Below, piece by piece: positions 25,408 through 33,054 of a stretch of 33,331 nt of DNA (the stretch's first letter is position 1; every line of letters begins with the position of its first letter). The translations under genes were made by a program, and so were the position numbers. Below the pieces are notes generated by a model that worked only from the letters and a program-made list of their open reading frames with translations, was not told the DNA's origin and did not search any database. The DNA is from JAGWJU01 sp035533295. GTDB lineage: Bacteria > Elusimicrobiota > Elusimicrobia > UBA1565 > UBA9628. The stretch spans positions 1 to 33,331 of the forward strand of contig DATLUA010000082.1 of assembly GCA_035533295.1 (NCBI GenBank). Direction: 5' to 3'.

Positions 25408-26828
25408 GCGGACTCCCAGTCCGATCCTTCCTTGGTTTCGAAAACATGGACTTTGTGCTTGTCCATGAGCTCGCGGCGCAGGGCGTCCGAGGCGGCGTAG
25501 TTTTTGTCCGCGCGTTCCGCTTTATAGCGCTCGAATAGGGCCAGCGCCTCGGGCGGCAAGGATTTGGCGGCCTCTTCCTTAAAGAGCCCCAGCGCCAGGA
25601 CGCGCTCGGCTTCCTTCAAGAAAGACAGGCGTGAGCCCGCGGGCAAATCATCGCGGCGCAGCGTCTCCCAAACCACGGCCATGGCTTCCGGCACGTTCAA
25701 GTCGTCGCACAACGCGCGGCCAAAGGCCTCGAGCGCTTCGGCGCAGGCGGGCTGAGGCTGTGCGGATTTAAGCGCGGTCGCGGCGTCCTTGAGCCGGCGC
25801 CGGGAGGTCTTGGCGGCGTCCAGGGCCTCCCAGGAAAAATCCAGCTGCCGGCGGTAGTGGGCGCCGTAGCAGAAACAGCGGAAGTCCAGCGCGTCGTAGC
25901 CGCGCTCCCGCAAGTCCTTGAGGCGCACGAAGCCGCCTGCGGACTTGGCCATCTTGGCCTTGTTCATGAGCAGGAACTCTCCGTGCATCCAAAAGCGCGC
26001 CAAGGGCTTGCCCGTGGCCGACTCGGACTGCGCGATTTCGTTGGCATGGTGGATGGGGATGTGATCCACGCCGCCGCAGTGGATGTCGAAGGACTCGCCG
26101 AGGTGCTTCATGGCCATGGCCGAGCACTCGATGTGCCAGCCGGGAAAGCCCCGGCCCCAGGGCGAGTCCCACTCCATCTGGCGGCGCGCGCCCGCCGGCG
26201 AGAATTTCCAGAGCGCGAAGTCGGTCGCGTTTCTCTTTTCGGGGTTGGCCTGGACCCGGGCGCCCTCCTTGAGGCCTTCGACGTGGGATTCGCCGGCCAA
26301 GCGTCCGTAGCCGGGGAACTTGGCGGTGTCGAAATAAATCCCGTCGGAGGTGCGGTAGATGAGGCCCTTGGCCTCGATGCGGCGCACCAGATCGATTTGC
26401 TCCGCGATGTGCTCGGTGGCCCGGCACCGGACGTCTCCCGGCTCTCCTTCCGGCGGAACCGCGGCGCCTGGATGGAAATCCAAGTCCAGCGCCGCCGCGT
26501 CCTCAAAAAACGTCTTCTCGTAGAAGCGGGCGATTTCCCAGGCGGTCTTACCCTCCCGCGCCGCGCCCACTTCCATCTTGTCCTCGCCTTCGTCGGCTTG
26601 GCTGGTGAGGTGCCCCACATCGGTGATGTTCATCGCGTGGCGGACCGAAAAGCCCGCGAACTTGAGCGCGCGCTTCAGGACGTCCTCGAACACGTAAGTC
26701 CGGTAGTTGCCCACGTGCAGATAGTTGTAGACCGTGGGGCCGCAGGTGTAGAGGCGGACCAGGCCCGGCGTCAACGGCCGCAGGGTTTCCTTTCTGCGGC
26801 CCAGCGAGTTGAAGAGGACAACGTCCAT
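25404..26828 (-). CDS. cysS: Cysteinyl-tRNA synthetase
   Basis: The gene encodes a 474-residue class I synthetase. The HIGH-type motif is HVGN at residues 38-41 within YTCGPTVYNYLHVGNYRTY, where C29 is a zinc ligand that also reads the cysteine thiol. Further zinc ligands lie in GWHIECSAMAMKHLG and GVDHIPIHHANEIAQSE. The second signature is KMAKS at 292-296 instead of KMSKS, a mild substitution. The C-terminus ends in the usual small helical domain. The gene opens a six-gene operon. Its ATG has no ribosome-binding site but sits 7 bases after a TAAAAT box, so the transcript is probably leaderless. No T-box or other leader element fits in the space. Confidence 0.98.
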   Translation of the reverse strand: MDVVLFNSLGRRKETLRPLTPGLVRLYTCGPTVYNYLHVGNYRTYVFEDVLKRALKFAGFSVRHAMNITDVGHLTSQADEGEDKMEVGAAREGKTAWEIARFYEKTFFEDAAALDLDFHPGAAVPPEGEPGDVRCRATEHIAEQIDLVRRIEAKGLIYRTSDGIYFDTAKFPGYGRLAGESHVEGLKEGARVQANPEKRNATDFALWKFSPAGARRQMEWDSPWGRGFPGWHIECSAMAMKHLGESFDIHCGGVDHIPIHHANEIAQSESATGKPLARFWMHGEFLLMNKAKMAKSAGGFVRLKDLRERGYDALDFRCFCYGAHYRRQLDFSWEALDAAKTSRRRLKDAATALKSAQPQPACAEALEAFGRALCDDLNVPEAMAVVWETLRRDDLPAGSRLSFLKEAERVLALGLFKEEAAKSLPPEALALFERYKAERADKNYAASDALRRELMDKHKVHVFETKEGSDWESA

Positions 26829-26835
26829 GCCCGGT

Positions 26836-26865
26836 ATTTTATGATATTCGCGCCGGAAGCTTCAG
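26836..26865 (-). promoter_or_regulatory. cysS operon promoter giving a leaderless mRNA
   Basis: On the minus strand CTGAAG (26865-26860), an 18-base spacer and TAAAAT (26841-26836). Seven bases separate the -10 from the cysS ATG. The -35 match is poor (3 of 6). Confidence 0.5.
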
Positions 26866-26880
26866 CGCGGCGTTTGCCCC

Positions 26881-26909
26881 TTGATCTTCCCGGACATCCC
26901 GATTATCCT
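26881..26909 (+). promoter_or_regulatory. Promoter of the NlpC/P60-like gene giving a leaderless mRNA
   Basis: TTGATC (26881-26886), a 17-base spacer and TATCCT (26904-26909). The ATG at 26916 falls 7 bases after the -10 box, the expected start of the transcript. It lies back-to-back with the cysS promoter within about 75 bases. Confidence 0.6.
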
Positions 26910-26915
26910 TAAGGC

Positions 26916-28106
26916 ATGCTGCGGCCCCTCGCGCTGGCCTTTCTTCTCGCCGCCGCCCCCGCGGGCGGCGCGGCCCAAACGCCCGCGCGCGCGCGGCTCT
27001 CCATCTGGATCCAAAGCCCCGCGTCGCGGCCGGATGCTTCCTGGGAAAATCGGATGTCGCGCACCCGCGCCGGAATCAGATACGTTTTCGGGCGCCGTTT
27101 CGAGGAGCACGACGACGAGTCCCGCGGCCGGTCTTATTTTATTTTCTCCATCCATCTGGAACGGCCGAGAGCCTTGGCCGAACCCGCCATGCAGAGACTC
27201 TTCTCGGCGCTGCACCAGGACTGGGGCCGCTCCGTGCGCGTCGTCGTGGACGGCTATCCCGTGGACATGGAAAGCCGTCAATCCCGGGCGCGGGCGGCCG
27301 GCGCCGTCGCCGGCGATAACCCCGTCTTCTTCAATTTGTTCAGCGCCGGGGTATCCCGGATGATTCCCGCGGCCGCGCAGAAAGGCTCCTTCTACGACGG
27401 CGGCGGAGCGGCCGCGGACCCGCCGCCCGCCGCGGAGGTTCAGGTCTCAGGGGAAGCCGGAGACGCCGCCGCGCGTCCAAGTCCGGCCCCGGAATCCGCC
27501 TGGAAAGAGCGCCGGCCGGCGCCTCCGCCGGCGCCCGCGGCGTCGGCCGCGGCGCCCCTGTCCTCCCTCCATCTCGACATGGCCGAGGCCCGCCGCCTGG
27601 CCCGCGACGCCGCCGCGGACGCGACCGGCTTCGCGGGCCGCTGCTACCGCGGCGTCTACGAGGCCATCGCCAAGGCCTATCTCCTGACCTGGAAACAAAT
27701 CGGCGCCATCCGGTGGCGCTTCGCCTACGAGTTCGCCAATTCAATCAACGCGAATCCAGAGCTGTTCAAGAGCCGGCTGCGCCGACTGCCCGGGCCGGAA
27801 GTCCAACGCGCCGCCCGAAACGGCCATCTCCCGGTTGGGGCCATCGTGGTCTACGGCCGCGCCGGGGACGCCCTGTGCCGCCGGGGCGGGCCCGAGGGCG
27901 GCATCTGCGGCTTTAGCTATGACTGCGGCCACATCGAGATCGTCACCCGCGATCACGTCCGGGGAAGCTATTTCAGGGATCCGATCCGGGCCTGCAGCGA
28001 CGGCTGCCGGACCATTCCGGAAGCCGGCGCGGGGAGCCTCGCCTGCATCGCCGCCAACGCCCCGCCGGGGAAGGTCAACGTCTACGTGCCGGTCGGACGG
28101 CGCTAG
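26916..28106 (+). CDS. Exported NlpC/P60-like (papain-fold) protein
   Basis: The gene encodes 396 residues. Residues 1-20 are a signal peptide (MLRPLALAFLLAAAPAGGAAQ). Residues about 25-155 form an unknown domain (RLSIWIQSPAS, YVFGRRFEEHDDESRGRSYFIFSIHLERP). A Pro/Ala-rich linker spans about 165-220. The C-terminal domain has the order of papain-like peptidoglycan amidases: a Cys at the head of a helix (C243 in GRCYRGVYEAIAKAY), LPVGAIVVYG, then CGHIEIVT with H339. That is the Cys...PGD.v.w...GH..i pattern of NlpC/P60 and CHAP domains. Several extra cysteines near 330-370 suggest disulphides outside the cytoplasm. A cell-wall hydrolase role is inferred. It converges on ispDF, with the two TAG stops overlapping in one CTAG. 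Confidence 0.8.
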   Translation: MLRPLALAFLLAAAPAGGAAQTPARARLSIWIQSPASRPDASWENRMSRTRAGIRYVFGRRFEEHDDESRGRSYFIFSIHLERPRALAEPAMQRLFSALHQDWGRSVRVVVDGYPVDMESRQSRARAAGAVAGDNPVFFNLFSAGVSRMIPAAAQKGSFYDGGGAAADPPPAAEVQVSGEAGDAAARPSPAPESAWKERRPAPPPAPAASAAAPLSSLHLDMAEARRLARDAAADATGFAGRCYRGVYEAIAKAYLLTWKQIGAIRWRFAYEFANSINANPELFKSRLRRLPGPEVQRAARNGHLPVGAIVVYGRAGDALCRRGGPEGGICGFSYDCGHIEIVTRDHVRGSYFRDPIRACSDGCRTIPEAGAGSLACIAANAPPGKVNVYVPVGRR

Positions 28107-29314
28107 GCCTTCGGCGGGGCGGAAGTTTCCGGCAGCAGCAAGGTCGCGACGGCGTAGCAGGCCACGGCCTCGCCGCGCCCCACGGACTCCAGGCCCTCGT
28201 GGCTCTTGGCCTTCACGTTGACGCGCTCGCGCGCCACGCCGAAAATCCGGGACAGGGACTCCCGAAAACTCTCGTAATGCGGCGAGAGCTTGGGCTCCTG
28301 CGCGACCAGGGTCACGTCCAAGTGGGCCAAGACGCCGCCCGCGGTGATGAGCTTGGCCAGGACCGCGGCCACGATGTCCTTGCTGGGGATGTTCTTGATC
28401 TTGGGATTTTCGGAGGGAAACATGATCCCGATGTCACCCGAGCCCAGTGCCCCCAGGACCGCGTCGGACGCGGCGTGCAGGGCCGCGTCGCCGTCGGAGT
28501 GGCCCAGAAGGCCCTTGGGGGAGTCCAGCTTGACGCCGGCCAGCCACAAATCCCGGCCCGGCGCGAGCCGGTGGATGTCGAAGCCGAAACCGACGGCGGT
28601 GCGGCGCCGCCCGCCGTGTCTTTCCTCCAAAAGCGCTTCGGCCATGACCAAATCCTCCGGCGTGGTGATTTTAAAATTCTCGTAGCTAGACGGCACGATC
28701 TTGACCTTCTTTCCGGCCTTCTCGACCAGCTGGCTTTCGTCCGTGGCGTCCTTGACCGCCGGGAACTTGGCCAAGGCTTCCTCCAGAATTTCCCGCCGGT
28801 AGCCCTGCGGCGTCTGCGCGGCCCAGTAGCTCGAGCGCACCGGCGTCTGCGAGACCCAGAGTTGCTTGTTGGTCACCTTCTTCAAGGTGTCCTTGACCGG
28901 CACGGCCGCGACCGCGGCGCCCGATTCGTAGGCTTCCTGCAGCACGGCGCGCACGACGTCCTGGCTCACCAGGGGCCTGGCCCCGTCGTGCACCGCGATG
29001 ACCTCGCTGTCCTCGCCCGCGCAGGCAACCCCGCGGCGCACGGAATCAAGCCGGGTCTTGCCGCCTTCGATGACCTGGACGCGCGGCGAGGAGAGCCTGG
29101 CGCCGTGCTCTTTGACGTGCTCGGCGCTCAGGACCAGCACGATTTTCTCGAACTCCTCCATGGCCAAAAACGGCTCCAGGGACCACTCCACCACGGTCTT
29201 GCCGCCCAGAGGCAGGAACTGCTTGGGCCGGCCCATACGCTCGCCCGAGCCCGCCGCGACCAGGACGGCCGAGGCCTTAATCTGCGGCTTGTCTCCCGCC
29301 GCCTCCGGGCTCAC
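28103..29314 (-). CDS. ispDF: Bifunctional IspD/IspF of the MEP isoprenoid pathway
   Basis: The gene encodes 403 residues that fuse two steps of isoprenoid precursor synthesis. The N-terminal part (about 10-240) is 2-C-methyl-D-erythritol 4-phosphate cytidylyltransferase: VLVAAGSGERMGRPKQFLPL, AVHDGARPLVS, VPVKDTLKKV, AAQTPQGYRREIL and TDESQLVE. The C-terminal part (about 245-400) is 2-C-methyl-D-erythritol 2,4-cyclodiphosphate synthase: GFGFDIHRL with the D-x-H metal site, LGHSDGDAALHAASDAVLGAL and AKSHEGLESVGRGEAVACYA. IspE, which acts between them, is not in the window. The GTG start overlaps the stop of the PIN-TRAM gene (GTGA), with GGAGA 7 bases upstream. The frame runs open further upstream, but that reading collides with the PIN-TRAM gene. 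Confidence 0.96.
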   Translation of the reverse strand: MSPEAAGDKPQIKASAVLVAAGSGERMGRPKQFLPLGGKTVVEWSLEPFLAMEEFEKIVLVLSAEHVKEHGARLSSPRVQVIEGGKTRLDSVRRGVACAGEDSEVIAVHDGARPLVSQDVVRAVLQEAYESGAAVAAVPVKDTLKKVTNKQLWVSQTPVRSSYWAAQTPQGYRREILEEALAKFPAVKDATDESQLVEKAGKKVKIVPSSYENFKITTPEDLVMAEALLEERHGGRRRTAVGFGFDIHRLAPGRDLWLAGVKLDSPKGLLGHSDGDAALHAASDAVLGALGSGDIGIMFPSENPKIKNIPSKDIVAAVLAKLITAGGVLAHLDVTLVAQEPKLSPHYESFRESLSRIFGVARERVNVKAKSHEGLESVGRGEAVACYAVATLLLPETSAPPKA

Positions 29315-30294
29315 GCTCTTTCTCCGCGGGACTTGCCGAAAACCATGCGGCCGGCGGAAGTCTGCAAAATGGAGGTCACCGCGATGTCTATGCGCTTGCC
29401 GATCCAGCGGCGCCCGTCCTCGACCACGACCATGGTCCCGTCGTCGAGGTAGCCCACGCCCTGATCCTTCTCCTTGCCGTCCTTCATGACGAAAATCGGC
29501 ATGGCCTCGCCGGGCAGCACCACGGGCTTGAGCGCGGTGCTCAGATCGTTGACGTTGAGGCAGACGACGCCCTCCAACATCGCGGCCTTGTTGAGGTTGA
29601 AGTCCGTGGTCACGAGCTTGGCCCCCAGGTCCCGGGCCAGCTTGACCAGCTTGGCGTCCGTGTCGGGCGCGTCCGCGTCGCGGTCCATGATCTTGACCGG
29701 AATGTCGCCGTTTTCCTGGAGCCGGGCCAGGATGTCCAGGCCCCGGCGGCCGCGCGCGCGCTTGAAGGCGTCCTCCGCGTCGGCCAGCACCTGCAGCTCG
29801 TGGAGCACGAAGCGCGGCACGACCAGAGAGCCCGAGAGAAAGTGCGTGTCGCAGATGTCCACGATGCGCCCATCGATGATGGAGCCCGAGTCCAAAATCT
29901 TCATGTCCGCGCCGCGGCGGCGGCCCATCTTGGCCAAGTCCTTGTCGAGCTGGTCGAATTCGGGGAACTTCTTGACCGCGACGACCGCGCCCAGCGCCCC
30001 CAGGGCGAAGTAGCGCAGCAGCGAGTACTTGTCCCAAGCGGCGTAGAGGGCGTCGTTGCCGATTTGAAAGACGATGTAGTCGAGGAGCTTGGCGATGATG
30101 ATGCCCAGGGCCCCTCCCAGCATGGCGGAAATCATGGTCAGGAGGTTCAAGTCCTCGATCAGGATTTCCGCGCCTACGATGACCAAGCCTACGGCCAAAC
30201 CCACGGCCGCCCCCACGGGCGTGCGTGAAATCTGGAAGTAGACGATGGCGGGCGAGGCGGCGACGACGAAAATCCGAAAAAGCCAAAGCATCAT
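29311..30294 (-). CDS. YacL-like PIN-TRAM membrane protein
   Basis: The gene encodes 327 residues. Four hydrophobic helices occupy about residues 1-110 (LWLFRIFVVAASPAIVYF, AAVGLAVGLVIVGAEILI, MISAMLGGALGIIIAKLLDY and FALGALGAVVAV). A PIN nuclease-like domain follows from about 130 (ILDSGSIIDGRIVDICD, VPRFVLHELQVLAD, DTDAKLVKLA and LVTTDFNLNKAA, with the conserved acidic residues present). A TRAM domain ends the protein (AMPIFVMKDGKEKDQGVGYLDDGTMVVVEDGRRWIGK). This is the layout of Bacillus YacL, a probable membrane-bound RNase whose targets are unsettled. Its place between radA and ispD matches the order radA-disA-yacL-ispD-ispF known in Firmicutes, without disA. Start and stop overlap both neighbours (ATGA and GTGA). 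Confidence 0.93.
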   Translation of the reverse strand: MMLWLFRIFVVAASPAIVYFQISRTPVGAAVGLAVGLVIVGAEILIEDLNLLTMISAMLGGALGIIIAKLLDYIVFQIGNDALYAAWDKYSLLRYFALGALGAVVAVKKFPEFDQLDKDLAKMGRRRGADMKILDSGSIIDGRIVDICDTHFLSGSLVVPRFVLHELQVLADAEDAFKRARGRRGLDILARLQENGDIPVKIMDRDADAPDTDAKLVKLARDLGAKLVTTDFNLNKAAMLEGVVCLNVNDLSTALKPVVLPGEAMPIFVMKDGKEKDQGVGYLDDGTMVVVEDGRRWIGKRIDIAVTSILQTSAGRMVFGKSRGERA

Positions 30295-31688
30295 GACAGG
30301 GGCTCCTTTGTGTTTGAAAAGAATAAGCCGGCCGCCTCGGCCAGGCTGGCCGCCCCCGAAACCTCGAGGCCGGGAATGCGGGCAATGTCCTTGGCCGCGC
30401 GCGCGCCCACGAGAGCTCGAGAAAATCCCGCCTTGGCCGCTTCGCGCAGGCGGTTTTCCGTGCGCGGCACGCGCCCCACGCCGCCCAAGAGGCTGACCTC
30501 GCCCAAGAACACCGCGTCCTCGGGCAGCGGCGCCTCGCGCAGGGAACTCGCCACCGCGAGGCAGACGGCCAGATCAAGCGCGGGGTCCTTGACCCGCAGG
30601 CCGCCGGCCAGGCTCACGTAGACGTCGCGCGCGTCGAGCCGCAGCTTGAGGTGCTTCTCCAAGGCCGCCAGAAGAACCAGGACCCGGTTTAAGTCGACGC
30701 CCGTCGCCGTGCGACGGGGCAGCGGATAGCGCGTGGGCACGGCCAGGGCCTGGACCTCGACCAGCACGGGCCGCGAGCCTTCCATGGTGACGGAGACCGC
30801 GCGCCCGGGCCTCGGACCCGCGTCCTTGGACTCGGCCATGAAAAAAGCCGAGGGGTTGGGCACGCCGCGCAAGCCGCGCTCGGTCATTTCAAAAAGCCCC
30901 GTTTCATCGGTGGGGCCGAAGCGGTTCTTGACCGCGCGCAGCACGCGCAGAAGCTCGTGGCGCTCCGCGTCGAAGTAAAACACGGAGTCGACCAGGTGCT
31001 CCAGGACCTTGGGGCCGGCCAGGGCCCCGTCCTTGGTGACGTGCCCGAGCACGAAAGCTGCGGCGCCGGAAGCCTTGGCCGCGCGCACGATTTCCATGGC
31101 GCACTCGCGCACCTGGCCCACGGAGCCGGGCGCGGAGGCCAAATCCGGGTGGGACAGGGTCTGGATGGAGTCCAGAACCACGCCCCAGGGCTTCAAGTCC
31201 TCCATCGCGCGCAGAATTTTGGCGAGATCCGTTTCGGCCAAAAGATAAAGGGAGTCCGCGGCGGCCGCGATGCGCTTGGCGCGGGAGGAAACCTGGAGCG
31301 GAGACTCCTCGCCGGAAACGTAGAGAATCTTGCGGCCCGGCGCGGCCAAGGAAGCGGTGGCCTGGAGCATCAAGGTGGACTTGCCGATGCCCGGCGGGCC
31401 GGCTAAAAGGCTGACCTGGCCCTGGACGACGCCGCCGCCGAAAAGGCGGTCCAACTCCGCGATGCCCGTGGGCGTGCGGACCTCGGTTTCGGCGCGGACC
31501 TCGGAAAGCGTCAGGACCGCGGAGGCCGCGCCCTCGGCGAGCCGGCGCCGCTCCGCCTTGGCCGGCGAGGACTCAACGACCTCCTCGACCATGGTGTTCC
31601 AGGCCGAGCAGGTCGGGCATTGGCCCATGCCCTTGGGATCGGAGTACCCGCATTCTTGGCAGCGATAAATGGATTTGAGCCTTCCCAT
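30291..31688 (-). CDS. radA: DNA repair protein RadA
   Basis: The gene encodes 465 residues. The N-terminal zinc finger is C10-x2-C13 and C24-x2-C27 (YRCQECGYSDPKGMGQCPTC). The RecA-like ATPase has Walker A GPPGIGKS at 97-104, followed by the VSGEES and VVLDSIQTL segments, and the RadA-specific KNRFGPTDE motif. The C-terminal Lon-like domain is present (TGVDLNRVLVLLAALEKHL, DVYVSLAGGLRVKDPALDLAVCLA, FLGEVSLLGGVGRVP). RadA is a DnaB-type helicase that drives branch migration during recombination. The ATG at 31688 lies 13 bases after the mlaD stop and has only a weak ribosome-binding site. The stop overlaps the PIN-TRAM start (ATGA). Confidence 0.97.
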   Translation of the reverse strand: MGRLKSIYRCQECGYSDPKGMGQCPTCSAWNTMVEEVVESSPAKAERRRLAEGAASAVLTLSEVRAETEVRTPTGIAELDRLFGGGVVQGQVSLLAGPPGIGKSTLMLQATASLAAPGRKILYVSGEESPLQVSSRAKRIAAAADSLYLLAETDLAKILRAMEDLKPWGVVLDSIQTLSHPDLASAPGSVGQVRECAMEIVRAAKASGAAAFVLGHVTKDGALAGPKVLEHLVDSVFYFDAERHELLRVLRAVKNRFGPTDETGLFEMTERGLRGVPNPSAFFMAESKDAGPRPGRAVSVTMEGSRPVLVEVQALAVPTRYPLPRRTATGVDLNRVLVLLAALEKHLKLRLDARDVYVSLAGGLRVKDPALDLAVCLAVASSLREAPLPEDAVFLGEVSLLGGVGRVPRTENRLREAAKAGFSRALVGARAAKDIARIPGLEVSGAASLAEAAGLFFSNTKEPLS

Positions 31689-31701
31689 TCTCAGGCATTC
31701 C

Positions 31702-33051
31702 CTAGGGCGTGCCGCTCGCCGCGCCGGATTTGCTGCGGCCCTTCAAGCCGGAAGCGCCGGTGACGGCCAGGCCGAAGAGCGACGCGATGTCCTTGTCCTC
31801 GAAGCTGACGTGCAGCCAGGTCTCGAAGGTCTTGACGGTCGCCAAATCGTCCACCCGCGCGCCCACGAAGAAATATTTGTCTATCCTGGCCAGCAGGCCC
31901 ACGTCGTACTCCGGGCGGTTGAAATGACGCCCGTCGATGACGATGTCACGGCCGAAATTATAGCCCTGCGCCATGAGCGTAAAGCGCTTGCCGAGGGGGT
32001 CCTTGTAGAAGGGCGTCACCAAGAGGCGCGCGCCGCCCGCGGAACGGATGGAGCCGAAGGCCACGTCGAAGGGCCCCTTGGTGAATCCCAGCAGGCCGTC
32101 GACGGTGTTTAACTTCTCGTAGTCGCCGCTGATGGGCTTGTTCGAGGGGCTGCCGATGTTCTCGGCGCCGATGTAGTAGTAGCGGTGATCGCGGGGCGCG
32201 ATTTTAAGCCCCAAATCGGAATGCGAGGCGCCCAGGGCCGAGGCGTAGCGCCAGTCGTAGTTCCAGTACACCTTGAATTGGTTGACGCGGCTGATGATGT
32301 CGTTGACGTTCTCGGCGGCCTTCTGCACGGAGTCCAGCGTTTTGGTGACGTCCTGCTTGACCTTGGGATCATGCAGGAGCGCGCCCACCGCGCCCTTGTT
32401 GGAGTTGAGGCTGGCCATGACCTTGTTGGTCTGGGCCAAAAGCGTGTCCAGCTTGGCGGTGATGTCGTCGGCGCGCGCCATGGCCTTGTCCAGGTGGGGC
32501 TTGTCGGTCGCGATCAAATCGTCCAGGTTCGCGGTCAAGTCCCGCACGTTGGCCACGGTGTCGCGCAGGTTGCCGATGAGCGTCCGGCCGTCGTGCCCCT
32601 TGGCGTTTAGCTCCATGATGAGGGATTTGACGCCGGAGAGCGCGTCGGTCAGCTGCTTCTCGATGGAGAGCGCGCTCATGCCCTTGACCTCGGATCCCGA
32701 CGGCAGGATGCCCGCGTCCGGGCGGCCCTGATCGATTTGCAGGTACTTGGAGCCGATGACGCCGGTCGAGCCCACCTCGAACCGCGCGTCCTTGTAAACC
32801 GGGATGCCGTCGCGGATGGAGGCCGTGACCCGCGCCACGCCGCCTTCGAGCTCGATGTCCGTGACCTGGCCCACCTCGACGCCGGCGAGCTTGACCGGAG
32901 AGTTCTGGCTCAAGTCCGACACGTCGTGGAAATCGACGTAGATGGGGTAGCGCCGCTGGAACGTGTAGTCGCCCAAAAGGAAGATGGCCGTGGCGAAGAA
33001 CGCGAGGCCGACGAGCAGGAAGGCGCCGACCTTGGCTTCGGTGGAGAGCAC
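31702..33051 (-). CDS. mlaD: MCE-domain lipid-transport protein (MlaD family) with an extra C-terminal beta-rich domain
   Basis: The gene encodes 449 residues from a GTG at 33051 (AAGGG just before it, three bases after the mlaF stop). One N-terminal anchor (VGAFLLVGLAFFATAIFLL) is followed by the MCE domain at about 35-115 (YPIYVDFHDVSDLSQNSPVKLAGVEVGQVTDIEL, FEVGSTGVIGSKYLQI). A helical coiled region at about 120-260 carries heptad-like DLTANLDDLI and ADDITAKLDTLLAQTN. A C-terminal part at about 265-435 is beta-rich (YYYIGAENIG, DVAFGSIRSAGGARLLVTP, YDVGLLARIDKYFFVGARV). E. coli MlaD stops at 183 residues, so this long form may span the periplasm. It moves lipids between inner and outer membranes with the MlaF ATPase. 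Confidence 0.93.
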   Translation of the reverse strand: MLSTEAKVGAFLLVGLAFFATAIFLLGDYTFQRRYPIYVDFHDVSDLSQNSPVKLAGVEVGQVTDIELEGGVARVTASIRDGIPVYKDARFEVGSTGVIGSKYLQIDQGRPDAGILPSGSEVKGMSALSIEKQLTDALSGVKSLIMELNAKGHDGRTLIGNLRDTVANVRDLTANLDDLIATDKPHLDKAMARADDITAKLDTLLAQTNKVMASLNSNKGAVGALLHDPKVKQDVTKTLDSVQKAAENVNDIISRVNQFKVYWNYDWRYASALGASHSDLGLKIAPRDHRYYYIGAENIGSPSNKPISGDYEKLNTVDGLLGFTKGPFDVAFGSIRSAGGARLLVTPFYKDPLGKRFTLMAQGYNFGRDIVIDGRHFNRPEYDVGLLARIDKYFFVGARVDDLATVKTFETWLHVSFEDKDIASLFGLAVTGASGLKGRSKSGAASGTP

Positions 33052-33054
33052 CCC

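Noticed and set aside
26829..26915. T-box or other tRNA-sensing leader for cysS (and likewise for alaS)
   Set aside because: The promoters lie within 15 bases of the start codons, so there is no leader to hold such an element.
29315..30577. N-terminal extension of ispDF to 30577
   Set aside because: It is an out-of-frame shadow of the PIN-TRAM and radA genes. The IspD fold starts just after the GTG at 29314, which has its own ribosome-binding site.
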